From Gammaproteobacteria bacterium (lineage in GTDB: Bacteria > Pseudomonadota > Gammaproteobacteria > Steroidobacterales > Steroidobacteraceae), in the NCBI GenBank assembly GCA_027451085.1, contig DAIDKA010000329.1, positions 1 to 9,842 of the forward strand: DNA of 9,842 nucleotides, given 5' to 3'. Position 1 is the first letter of the stretch. Each line of letters starts with the position of its first letter. Of the stretch, positions 1 to 6,406 are shown in pieces. A program made the position numbers and the translations under genes. A model generated the notes under the pieces. That model worked only from the letters and a program-made list of their open reading frames with translations, was not told where the DNA came from and searched no databases.

Positions 1-1014
1 GCGCTGACCTTCGCACCGGCGCTGTCGAGACTGTGGGGCGCGCAGGTGTGGCTGAAGCGAGAAGACCTTGCGCACACCGGTGCGCACAAGATCAACAATG
101 CGCTGGGGCAGGCATTGCTGGCCAGACGCATCGGCGCCAAACGCCTGATCGCCGAGACCGGCGCCGGCCAGCATGGCGTCGCAAGCGCCGCCGCCGCTGC
201 GCGCGTGGGCCTGCCGTGCGTGGTGTACATGGGGGAGGTCGACATGGAGCGCCAGGCGCCCAACGTCGGGCGCATGCGCCTGATGGGCGCCGAGGTGCGG
301 CCCGTGACCAGCGGTGATCGCACCCTGCGAGCCGCGATCGACGAGGCCATGCGCGACTGGGTGGCAAACCCGGTCGATACCTTCTACGTGCTGGGTTCGG
401 CGCTCGGACCGCATCCCTATCCGTACCTGGTGCGCGAACTGCAGTCCGTGCTGGGCCGTGAGGCGCGTGCGCAGTTCCAGGAAGCCGCAGGCGGCCTGCC
501 CGATGCGGTGTTCGCCTGTGTGGGTGGCGGTTCCAATTCCATCGGCATGTTCCATCCCTTCATCGCCGACAGCAGCGTCAAGATCATCGGCATCGAGCCG
601 GGCGGCCGCGGCGCAGGCCTCGGCGACAATGCCGCCACGCTGGTCCATGGCCGGCCGGGGGTGCTGCACGGAACCTATTCCATGCTGCTGCAGGATGAGA
701 ACGGCCAGATCCAGGAGACGCATTCGGTGTCCGCTGGCCTGGACTACCCCGGCGTGGGGCCGGAGCACGCGCTGCTGCAGGCCATCGGCCGTGTCAGCTA
801 CGAGTCGGTGGATGACCCTGAGGCGCTGGCGGCGGTGAAGGAATGTTCCCAGCACGAGGGCATCCTGCCTGCGATCGAGAGCGCGCACGCACTGGCCGGC
901 GCGAAGCGCTGGGCCTCGAAAAATCCCGGCGCGCGCCTGCTCCTGTGCCTGTCCGGCCGCGGCGACAAGGATCTGGCCACGCTGCTCGCCACTCTCGTTC
1001 CCGGAGGTGCTTAA
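1..1014 (+). CDS. trpB: Tryptophan synthase beta chain TrpB, 5' end missing
   Basis: The beta subunit condenses indole with L-serine on pyridoxal phosphate to give tryptophan, in an alpha2-beta2 complex with TrpA in the cytoplasm. The frame is open from base 1 and gives 337 residues; E. coli TrpB has 397, so about 57 N-terminal residues lie upstream of the window. Seen: the PLP lysine motif HKINNA (Lys30 of the visible part, matching E. coli Lys87), AETGAGQHG with the catalytic Glu52 (E. coli Glu109, same 22-residue spacing), the PLP phosphate loop GGGSN at 175-179, and the C-terminal CLSGRGDKD with the cofactor-contacting serine at 318. All key residues are present. The stop codon lies inside the trpA translation start region, so the two genes are co-transcribed and probably translationally coupled. 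The identification is certain; only the true start is unseen. Confidence 0.98.
   Translation, partial: ALTFAPALSRLWGAQVWLKREDLAHTGAHKINNALGQALLARRIGAKRLIAETGAGQHGVASAAAAARVGLPCVVYMGEVDMERQAPNVGRMRLMGAEVRPVTSGDRTLRAAIDEAMRDWVANPVDTFYVLGSALGPHPYPYLVRELQSVLGREARAQFQEAAGGLPDAVFACVGGGSNSIGMFHPFIADSSVKIIGIEPGGRGAGLGDNAATLVHGRPGVLHGTYSMLLQDENGQIQETHSVSAGLDYPGVGPEHALLQAIGRVSYESVDDPEALAAVKECSQHEGILPAIESAHALAGAKRWASKNPGARLLLCLSGRGDKDLATLLATLVPGGA
1003..1007 (+). promoter_or_regulatory. Shine-Dalgarno site GGAGG that decides the trpA start
   Basis: GGAGG lies in the last codons of trpB. It is 8 nt before the TTG at 1016, an ideal distance. The in-frame GTG at 1007 overlaps this same GGAGG and so cannot use it. 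This favours the TTG as the trpA start. Confidence 0.7.
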
Positions 1015-1015
1015 G

Positions 1016-1798
1016 TTGAACGCACAGACCAATGCTCCCGGCGCGAGCATCGCCGCCGCCATCCGCGCCACCGCGGCCCGGGGCAGCCCGGCGCTGGTGG
1101 CCTACCTCACCGCGGGTTTTCCGACCCGGGCGGGCTTCGCCGCCCAGCTGCAGGCGGTTGCTGCCGGCGCTGATGTCATCGAGATCGGCGTGCCGTTCAC
1201 CGACCCCATGGCCGATGGTGTGACCATCCAGCGTTCCAGCGCAGTGGCGCTGTCGCAGGGGGTGTCGCTGGCGTGGATTCTCGACGAGCTGGCCGGCATG
1301 ACCCGCCCCGCAGCGCCGCTGCTCCTGATGAGCTATCTCAATCCGCTGCTGGCGTACGGCCTCGACCGTCTGCCGCAGGCTGCGGCCAGGGCGGGAGTGG
1401 CCGGTTTCATTGTCCCGGACATGCCGGTGGACGAAAGCGACCTGCTGCGCGAACGGCTGGCTGCGCAGGGCGTCGCTCTGGTGCAGATGGTCACGCCGGT
1501 GACCACGCCGGAGCGTCTGCAGCAGGTGTGCGCCGTGGGCACGGGCTTCATCTACGCGGTCACCATGACCGGCGTCACCGGTGCCAACGCAGCTGTCCCG
1601 GCTGACGTCACCGACTACCTGGACCGTGTGCGCGCGGCCGCCAAAGTCCCGGTGTGCGCGGGCTTCGGTATCCGCAGCCGCGAACAGGTCGCGGCGCTCA
1701 AGGGCCATGTGGATGGCGCCATCGTCGGTTCCGCGCTGGTGGAAGTCCTGGAGCGCGGCGAGGATGCCACGGCGTTCCTGCAGGCCCTGCGGGCGTAA
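1016..1798 (+). CDS. trpA: Tryptophan synthase alpha chain TrpA (TTG start)
   Basis: The alpha subunit cleaves indole-3-glycerol phosphate to indole and glyceraldehyde-3-phosphate and passes indole through the tunnel to TrpB. The 260-residue product is close to the usual 265-270. Seen: the strand-2 motif IEIGVPFTDPMADG with catalytic Glu56 and Asp67 (the 11-residue spacing of E. coli Glu49/Asp60), the loop-6 motif TGVTGA, and the phosphate-binding CAGFGIRS near the C-terminus. I place the start at TTG 1016 because of the GGAGG 8 nt upstream; GTG 1007 would add three residues and has no usable ribosome site. The gene follows trpB directly. In many proteobacteria accD or folC comes next; here a short membrane ORF and a convergent exporter follow instead. 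Confidence 0.97.
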   Translation: MNAQTNAPGASIAAAIRATAARGSPALVAYLTAGFPTRAGFAAQLQAVAAGADVIEIGVPFTDPMADGVTIQRSSAVALSQGVSLAWILDELAGMTRPAAPLLLMSYLNPLLAYGLDRLPQAAARAGVAGFIVPDMPVDESDLLRERLAAQGVALVQMVTPVTTPERLQQVCAVGTGFIYAVTMTGVTGANAAVPADVTDYLDRVRAAAKVPVCAGFGIRSREQVAALKGHVDGAIVGSALVEVLERGEDATAFLQALRA

Positions 1799-1812
1799 TC
1801 GACCACCCCGCC

Positions 1813-1971
1813 GTGTTCCGCAGGAGCAGCAGGGGGTTCCTGGGATGGGGGCAGAACGACCCCGACACGCCGCCGCCCGATCCCCGGCGCGGTGCGCTGA
1901 TCGGCCTGCTGGTCGTCGCGCTGCTGGTGGCCGGGGGACTCTACCTGGCCCACGTGCTGCGCACCGGTTGA
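1813..1971 (+). CDS. Possible small single-span membrane protein (52 aa)
   Basis: A 52-codon frame from GTG 1813 to TGA begins 14 nt after the trpA stop. The N-terminal half is basic and polar with a PPPDPRRG stretch. It is followed by about 19 hydrophobic residues (residues 29-47, ALIGLLVVALLVAGGLYLA) and a short tail HVLRTG, so an N-in single transmembrane helix is likely. Short proteins with an RRGxLIGL...GGLxLxxVLR pattern occur as unnamed conserved proteins in proteobacteria; this is from memory, not a search. There is no Shine-Dalgarno site before GTG 1813, so expression would depend on coupling to trpA, and the start is uncertain. It could also be non-coding trailer, although the hydrophobic pattern argues for a real protein. 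Function unknown. Confidence 0.5.
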   Translation: MFRRSSRGFLGWGQNDPDTPPPDPRRGALIGLLVVALLVAGGLYLAHVLRTG

Positions 1972-1983
1972 AACCCGCTAGGT

Positions 1984-3396
1984 TCAGCCCAACTCAGTGC
2001 TGGCGGCCGCCGCGGCCGCGCGCGCCTGCGGCGTTATCATCTTCGCCTCGCGCCAGCGGCCGAAGTTGTAATAGACGAACGCCAGGATCACCGCGAGTCC
2101 TGATGAGGCCGGAAAGCTCCACCAGATGGCGTCGGCATGCCAGCGGTCCAGGAACAGCCAGGCCATGGGGAAGCGCACACCCAGCAGCGAGACGACCAGG
2201 ATGATGAGCGGCGCGATCACGGCGCCGTTGGCACGCACCACGCCGAACAGCACCAGCGAGATGCCGAAGAAGATGAAGCTCCAGGCCACGATGTGGTTCA
2301 TGTGCAGCCCGATGGCGATCGAGGGCGAGCCTGCGGGCAGGAACAGGCCGAGGAAGCTGTGCCCGACCAGCTCGATGACGCCCACCATCGCGCCGGTGAG
2401 CAGCAGCTGGTAGATGACGCCCAGGCGGGTGGTGCTGGCCACGCGGTCCCAGTGGCGGGCGCCGATGTTCTGGGCGGCCATGGAGGAGACGGCCATGCTG
2501 ATGGCGAACGATGGCATCTGGATGTAGTTCCAGATCTGCACGGCGGCGCCGAAGGCGGCCGTGGTGTCTATGCCAAAGCGGTTCACCAGCGAGATCATCA
2601 GCACCATGCTCAGGGAGACGACCATCATCTGCATGGCCATGGGGATGCCCTTGAACACCAGGGTGTGGACGATCGACCAGTCCATCTTCAGCAGATGGAA
2701 CTCGCCCTTGTGCAGCATCAGCGGGTTCTTGCGCTGGTACAGGAACACGATCAGCACGATGAGGCTGATGGCCTGCGCCAGCAGCGTCGCCAGGGCGGAG
2801 CCGGCGATCCCCAGGTGCGGGATGGGTCCGATGCCGAAGATGAAGACCGGGTTCAGGCCGATGTCGAGGCCCACGGAGAGGAACAGGAAGTACAGCGGGG
2901 TGCGCGAGTCCCCGGCGCCGCGCAGCACCGAGGTGGCGAAGATGTACAGGATCATGAAGGGCAGGGCGAGGAAGATCACCCGCATGTAGGCGATGGCCAG
3001 CGGCATGGCGTGCGCCGGCGTCTGCATCAGCCGCAGCAGCGGCCCGCAGAAGACCCAGCCGATCACACCCATGGCCACTGCCAGCAGGGTGACGAAGGTG
3101 GTGGCGGTGCCGATCACGCGCTTGGCCTCGAGCAGGCGGCCTGCGCCCAGGTACTGGCCGATCAGGATGGTGGCGGCCATGAAGGCGCCGAACATTGCGC
3201 CCATGACCAGGAACATCACGATGCTGGCGTTGGAACTGCCGGCCAGTGCGGCCTCACCCAGGTAGCGGCCGATCCACACCGAGTTGACCGAGGTGTTGAG
3301 TGACTGCAGGACGTTCCCGACCAGGATGGGCAGGGTGAACAGCAGCAGCCGGCTGGCGATCGGGCCTTCGGTCAGGGAGTGGAAGTTCTTCGGCAT
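1984..3396 (-). CDS. MATE family multidrug/toxin efflux transporter
   Basis: A 470-residue integral inner-membrane protein of the MATE (MatE, COG0534) family. These transporters export drugs, dyes or metabolites in exchange for Na+ or H+. Seen: about 12 hydrophobic segments in two homologous halves, the N-terminal pattern with SVWIGRYLG and GQYLGAG, and the family signature RGAGDSRTPLYF...NPVFIFG at about residues 158-186 in the first half. The second half has the corresponding AFGAAVQIWNY and GVVRANGAV patterns. The C-terminus is an alanine-rich cytoplasmic tail. The length fits the family (440-480). ATG 3396 is the natural start, although no clear Shine-Dalgarno site precedes it. It is monocistronic, converges on the trp-side ORF with only 12 bp between stops, and has about 180 bp of upstream non-coding DNA. 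The substrate cannot be read from sequence. Confidence 0.95.
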   Translation of the reverse strand: MPKNFHSLTEGPIASRLLLFTLPILVGNVLQSLNTSVNSVWIGRYLGEAALAGSSNASIVMFLVMGAMFGAFMAATILIGQYLGAGRLLEAKRVIGTATTFVTLLAVAMGVIGWVFCGPLLRLMQTPAHAMPLAIAYMRVIFLALPFMILYIFATSVLRGAGDSRTPLYFLFLSVGLDIGLNPVFIFGIGPIPHLGIAGSALATLLAQAISLIVLIVFLYQRKNPLMLHKGEFHLLKMDWSIVHTLVFKGIPMAMQMMVVSLSMVLMISLVNRFGIDTTAAFGAAVQIWNYIQMPSFAISMAVSSMAAQNIGARHWDRVASTTRLGVIYQLLLTGAMVGVIELVGHSFLGLFLPAGSPSIAIGLHMNHIVAWSFIFFGISLVLFGVVRANGAVIAPLIILVVSLLGVRFPMAWLFLDRWHADAIWWSFPASSGLAVILAFVYYNFGRWREAKMITPQARAAAAAASTELG

Positions 3397-3576
3397 GGGA
3401 GAAAGGCGATGCGAGAGGGGCGGGGCGGAGAGGGCCGGTCAGGCTACCCCAGGGCCTTTGACAAGTCCATGCATCGGCGGGGCCGCAGGCCTGCGGTGTG
3501 CGGCGGGTCGCAACCTTGAGAGGGCCGCAGCCGGGAGGCCCGGAGCCGACCGATGAGGGGTGTTTCCCTGCTGGAC

Positions 3577-5220
3577 TCAGCGTCGCCCGAGCAATATCGA
3601 CAGTGTGCCCAGGGCGGCCAGGATGACGCCGGGCCAGGAGGGCTCGCGGCCGAGCGCCAGCCAGACAATGCCGCCGAGCAGCAGCACGGTGCCCAGGGTG
3701 ACCGCCTCGCGCCGGCGGGCAGAGCGGTCGAGGATGTCCTCGAGGGATGCGCCCACGGAGGGGTCGAGCGTGACGCCGGGGCCGCCGTCACGGGCCCGGC
3801 GTACCGCACTCCGGAACACGGCGGGCAGCATCTGGGCGGCATCCAGCAGGTCCGGCAGCTGCTTGCGCAGGTCCTTGATGATGGCGCGCGGGCCGGTGCG
3901 CTCGCGCATCCACTGGCGCAGGATCGGGCCGGCGGTGACCCACACGTCGAGGTCGGGATACAGCTCCCGGCCCAGTCCTTCCACGTTGAGCAGGGTTTTC
4001 TGCAGCAGGATCAGCTGCGGCTGGATCTGCATGTCGAAGCGGCGGGCGATCTCGAACAGCCGCAGCAGCAGCTGGCCGTAGGAGATCTGGCTGATGGGCT
4101 TGCCGAAGATGGGCTCGCACACGGTGCGCACGGCGGCTTCCATCTCATCCACCCGCGTATCCTGCGGCACCCAGCCCGATTCCACGTGCAGCGTGGCCAC
4201 GCGGCGGTAGTCACGGTCCAGCACGGCGAGGAAGTTGCTCGCCAGGTAGTACTGGTCGCGCAGATCGAGCGTGCCCATGATGCCGAAGTCGATGGCGGCG
4301 TACAGCGGGTTGGACGGATCGTCCGCCAGCACGAAGATGTTGCCGGGGTGCATGTCGGCGTGGAAGAAGTTGTGGCGGAAGACCTGCGTGAAAAAGATGC
4401 GCACGCCGTTCTCGGCCAGCTTGCGGAAATCGGTGCCCATGGCGCGCAGGCGCGCCATGTCGCTGATGACGACGCCGTGGATGCGCTCGGTGACCAGCAC
4501 GTTCACGCGGCACCAGTCCCAGTGGACCTGCGGCACATGCAGCAGGCTCTGGCCTGCGAAGTTGCGCTTCAGCAGCGTGGCGTTGGCGGCCTCGCGCATC
4601 AGGTCGAGTTCATCGAGCACCGTCTTTTCGTATTCCGACACCACCTCCACCGGGCGTACGCGCCGGGCCTCGGGCCAGTAGCGCTGCGCCAGCCGGGCCA
4701 GGGCGTAGAACACCTCGATGTCGGACTCGATGCGTTCGCGCACGCCGGGCCGCAGCACCTTGACGATGACGTCGGCGCCATCGGGCAGGCGCGCGGCGTG
4801 TACCTGGGCGATGGAGGCGGCTGCCAGCGGCGTCTCTTCAAAGGAGGAGAACATCTCGCCGAGCGGTTTGCCGTAGGCGAGTGTGAGCGCAGCCATGGCC
4901 TCGCGGCCGGGGAAGGGGGGCACCCGGTCCTGCAGTTTCGCCAGCTCGTTGGCGAGGTCCGGGGGCAGCAGGTCGCGCCGGGTCGAGACCGCCTGGCCGA
5001 ACTTCACGAAGATGGGCCCGAGTTCCGTAAGCGCCAGGCGCAGGCGCTCGCCCCGCGTCTGGGAGGCCGCGCGGATGCGTTCTGCCCAGATGTCCGGGGA
5101 CGCCAGCAGCAGCAGCCGCAGCGGGCGATACAGGTGCGTGGCCCGCACCATGTCGTCGAGGCGGTGCCGCAGCAGCACCCGCTGGATGCGCACCAGTCGC
5201 GCAAGCACGCGCAGCTTCAA
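3577..5220 (-). CDS. ubiB: UbiB, atypical kinase/ATPase of ubiquinone biosynthesis (TTG start)
   Basis: UbiB is a membrane-anchored ABC1/ADCK protein-kinase-like ATPase. It is needed for ubiquinone synthesis and thought to help extract lipid intermediates for the Ubi complex. The 547 residues match E. coli UbiB (546) closely. Seen: the family-specific KFGQ motif at 73-76 followed by STRRDLLP, the alanine-rich loop AAASIAQVH at 133-141 in place of a kinase glycine loop, the ATP lysine in VIVKVLRP (Lys154), HADMHPGN at 287-294, and the metal-binding DFG at 311-313. Two C-terminal transmembrane helices lie at about 506-524 and 528-545. E. coli has DCG where this protein has the common DFG. The start is TTG, supported by a well-placed GGAGG. 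It lies 20 nt after ubiJ and is surely co-transcribed with it. Confidence 0.98.
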   Translation of the reverse strand: MKLRVLARLVRIQRVLLRHRLDDMVRATHLYRPLRLLLLASPDIWAERIRAASQTRGERLRLALTELGPIFVKFGQAVSTRRDLLPPDLANELAKLQDRVPPFPGREAMAALTLAYGKPLGEMFSSFEETPLAAASIAQVHAARLPDGADVIVKVLRPGVRERIESDIEVFYALARLAQRYWPEARRVRPVEVVSEYEKTVLDELDLMREAANATLLKRNFAGQSLLHVPQVHWDWCRVNVLVTERIHGVVISDMARLRAMGTDFRKLAENGVRIFFTQVFRHNFFHADMHPGNIFVLADDPSNPLYAAIDFGIMGTLDLRDQYYLASNFLAVLDRDYRRVATLHVESGWVPQDTRVDEMEAAVRTVCEPIFGKPISQISYGQLLLRLFEIARRFDMQIQPQLILLQKTLLNVEGLGRELYPDLDVWVTAGPILRQWMRERTGPRAIIKDLRKQLPDLLDAAQMLPAVFRSAVRRARDGGPGVTLDPSVGASLEDILDRSARRREAVTLGTVLLLGGIVWLALGREPSWPGVILAALGTLSILLGRR

Positions 5221-5227
5221 GGGGTGG

Positions 5228-5232
5228 CCTCC
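5228..5232 (-). promoter_or_regulatory. Shine-Dalgarno site GGAGG fixing the ubiB TTG start
   Basis: On the - strand, GGAGG sits 7 nt before TTG 5220, within the 20-nt ubiJ-ubiB gap. No ATG or GTG nearby gives a better fit, so the TTG start is well supported. Confidence 0.7.
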
Positions 5233-5240
5233 GGCATGAT

Positions 5241-5831
5241 CTACCCCAGCCGCCGCTTGATGATTGCAAGCCGGGCTTCGAGGCGGTCGACGTCCTCGCG
5301 CAGGGTGTCGACGCCGGACAGGAACTGGCGGCCCTCCGGCCGCGACACGAGGTCGCGGCGTTCATGGGCGAAATACTCGGCGGCGTTGCGCGCTGCAGTG
5401 TCGGTGGCGCGGTGGCCGAAGTCGCGCACGGCACGTGCGAGCCGACCCAGCTGGTGGGCGGCGCCGTCGCCGATGTGCCTGGCCAGCTCCTCCTCGAGGT
5501 CCGGCCGCAGGCGTTCCAGCAGCTCGCGGTACTGCTGCGCGACCTCGGTGTCCCCTGCGAGGGTGACGGTGCCGCGCTGGATGGCGGCCTCACCGCCGCT
5601 TCCCGCCAGGCTCATGAGACTGAACGGACCACCGGCGATCCGGGCCTGCGCGCCTTCACCTGCACTGCGGATGAGGCGCAGCGCCATGCCATCACTGGCC
5701 AGCACGAACCGGCCGATGCCGGTGATGTCCAGCGCGCAGCGCTTGCCCGCCAGCTGTCCCACCAGTTGCTGGGCGCGCGGTGAACGCGGCAGGCCTCGGT
5801 TGAGCAGGTGTTCGAGGGTGACGGTGAGCAT
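5241..5831 (-). CDS. ubiJ: UbiJ, SCP2-domain accessory factor of ubiquinone biosynthesis
   Basis: UbiJ (formerly YigP) binds ubiquinone intermediates through an N-terminal SCP2 lipid-binding domain and, with UbiK, supports the soluble Ubi complex in aerobic ubiquinone synthesis. The product has 196 residues (E. coli 201). Seen: MLTVTLEHLLNRGL at the N-terminus, an SCP2-like region at about 15-100 (LAGKRCALDITG, VTLAGDTEVAQQ), then a helical, charged C-terminal half ending in a likely coiled coil (VDTLREDVDRLEARLAIIKRRL). I chose ATG 5831 because UbiJ homologues begin at this MLTVxLExxLNRGL. ATG 5867 would add 12 residues and overlap the divergent gene. No Shine-Dalgarno site is seen at either start. 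It lies immediately before ubiB, the standard order, but separated from ubiE by two opposite-strand genes. Confidence 0.93.
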   Translation of the reverse strand: MLTVTLEHLLNRGLPRSPRAQQLVGQLAGKRCALDITGIGRFVLASDGMALRLIRSAGEGAQARIAGGPFSLMSLAGSGGEAAIQRGTVTLAGDTEVAQQYRELLERLRPDLEEELARHIGDGAAHQLGRLARAVRDFGHRATDTAARNAAEYFAHERRDLVSRPEGRQFLSGVDTLREDVDRLEARLAIIKRRLG

Positions 5832-5859
5832 GGAAGCAGGAGGACCGTGGGGAGTATGG

Positions 5860-6396
5860 GTGTACATTACCAATGTGGAACTGATCCCGCATCCCGCAGC
5901 GAGCAGTGGCGCCGTGCGACGCGTGTCCGCATCGTGCCGGCGTCTGCCGGAGCCCGGCGTGCTGCTGCTGTCTTACCGGCTGGAAGGCGACTTGGGCCGG
6001 CTGTGCACACCAGCGCCGGCACCGCCCGATCGTGCCGATGAGCTCTGGCGCCACACCTGCCTGGAAGCGTTCGTGCAGCGTGCGGGCCGGGACGGCTACT
6101 TCGAGTTCAACTTTGCGCCCTCCACGCAGTGGGCGGCCTACAGTTTCGAGGGCTACCGGGCCGGCATGGTGCCGCTGGCATCGGTGCCGGAGCCGCAGAT
6201 CGCGGTCCAGGCCGGTACGGGTGTGCTGGCGCTCACGGCGCGGATCGTGCTGCCCGTGCAGGATGCCTTGCCGTGGCGGATCGGACTGACGGCTGTCATC
6301 GAGGACAGTGACAATCAGCTGTCGTGGTGGGCGTTGCGTCATACCGGTGACAAGCCGGACTTTCACCTGGCCCCAAGCTTCGTATTTGAGTGTTAG
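5860..6396 (+). CDS. DOMON-like domain protein of unknown function
   Basis: A 178-residue predicted soluble protein resembling the DOMON-like ligand-binding domain proteins of proteobacteria (beta-sandwich fold, function unknown). Seen: an early ELIPHPA motif, LSYRLEGDLGRL, then the conserved block LWRHTCLEAFV followed by YFEFNFAPSTQWAAYSFEGYR, and a C-terminal DFHLAPSFVF. These are the features by which I recognise the family. No signal peptide is visible. I chose GTG 5860 because GGGGAG lies 5 nt upstream and it leaves the usual short lead before the PHP motif; ATG 5830 or GTG 5875 are alternatives. The frame is open far upstream across the antisense of ubiJ and ubiB, an artefact of high GC. 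It ends 10 nt before the NamZ-like gene, so the two form an operon and may act together; this link is inference. Confidence 0.85.
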   Translation: MYITNVELIPHPAASSGAVRRVSASCRRLPEPGVLLLSYRLEGDLGRLCTPAPAPPDRADELWRHTCLEAFVQRAGRDGYFEFNFAPSTQWAAYSFEGYRAGMVPLASVPEPQIAVQAGTGVLALTARIVLPVQDALPWRIGLTAVIEDSDNQLSWWALRHTGDKPDFHLAPSFVFEC

Positions 6397-6406
6397 TGCA
6401 ATACAT

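Noticed and set aside
794..1708. A 304-codon - strand frame opposite trpB and trpA
   Set aside because: It is the antisense of two certain genes and its composition (Arg, His, Gly) is typical of a GC-rich shadow frame.
2137..3303. A 388-codon + strand frame opposite the MATE exporter gene
   Set aside because: It is a His/Asp/Gln-rich antisense shadow of a clear membrane protein gene, with no domain and no ribosome site.
3458..3463. A consensus-like TTGACA on the + strand in the same gap
   Set aside because: No -10 box follows at 16-18 bp and no + strand gene lies downstream before antisense ubiB.
3483..3496. A perfect 14-bp palindrome CCGCAGGCCTGCGG in the gap between ubiB and the MATE gene
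   Set aside because: It is a real palindrome, but short GC palindromes are common in this base composition. There is no T-run or promoter element beside it, so I assign no function. The rest of this 180-bp gap shows nothing I can support.
5241..5500. Possible equivalent of the E. coli EsrE small RNA, which overlaps the 3' part of ubiJ
   Set aside because: I could see no promoter or terminator signal in this stretch to support a separate RNA; the 20-bp ubiJ-ubiB gap has no hairpin with a T-run.
3553..6396. A 947-codon open frame on the + strand running across ubiB and ubiJ and into the DOMON-like gene
   Set aside because: The first 2.3 kb is exactly antisense to two well-recognised genes and its translation is low-complexity (Gln, His, Gly, Arg rich). 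Only the last 178 codons, from 5860, are a real gene. High GC leaves few stop codons in antisense frames.
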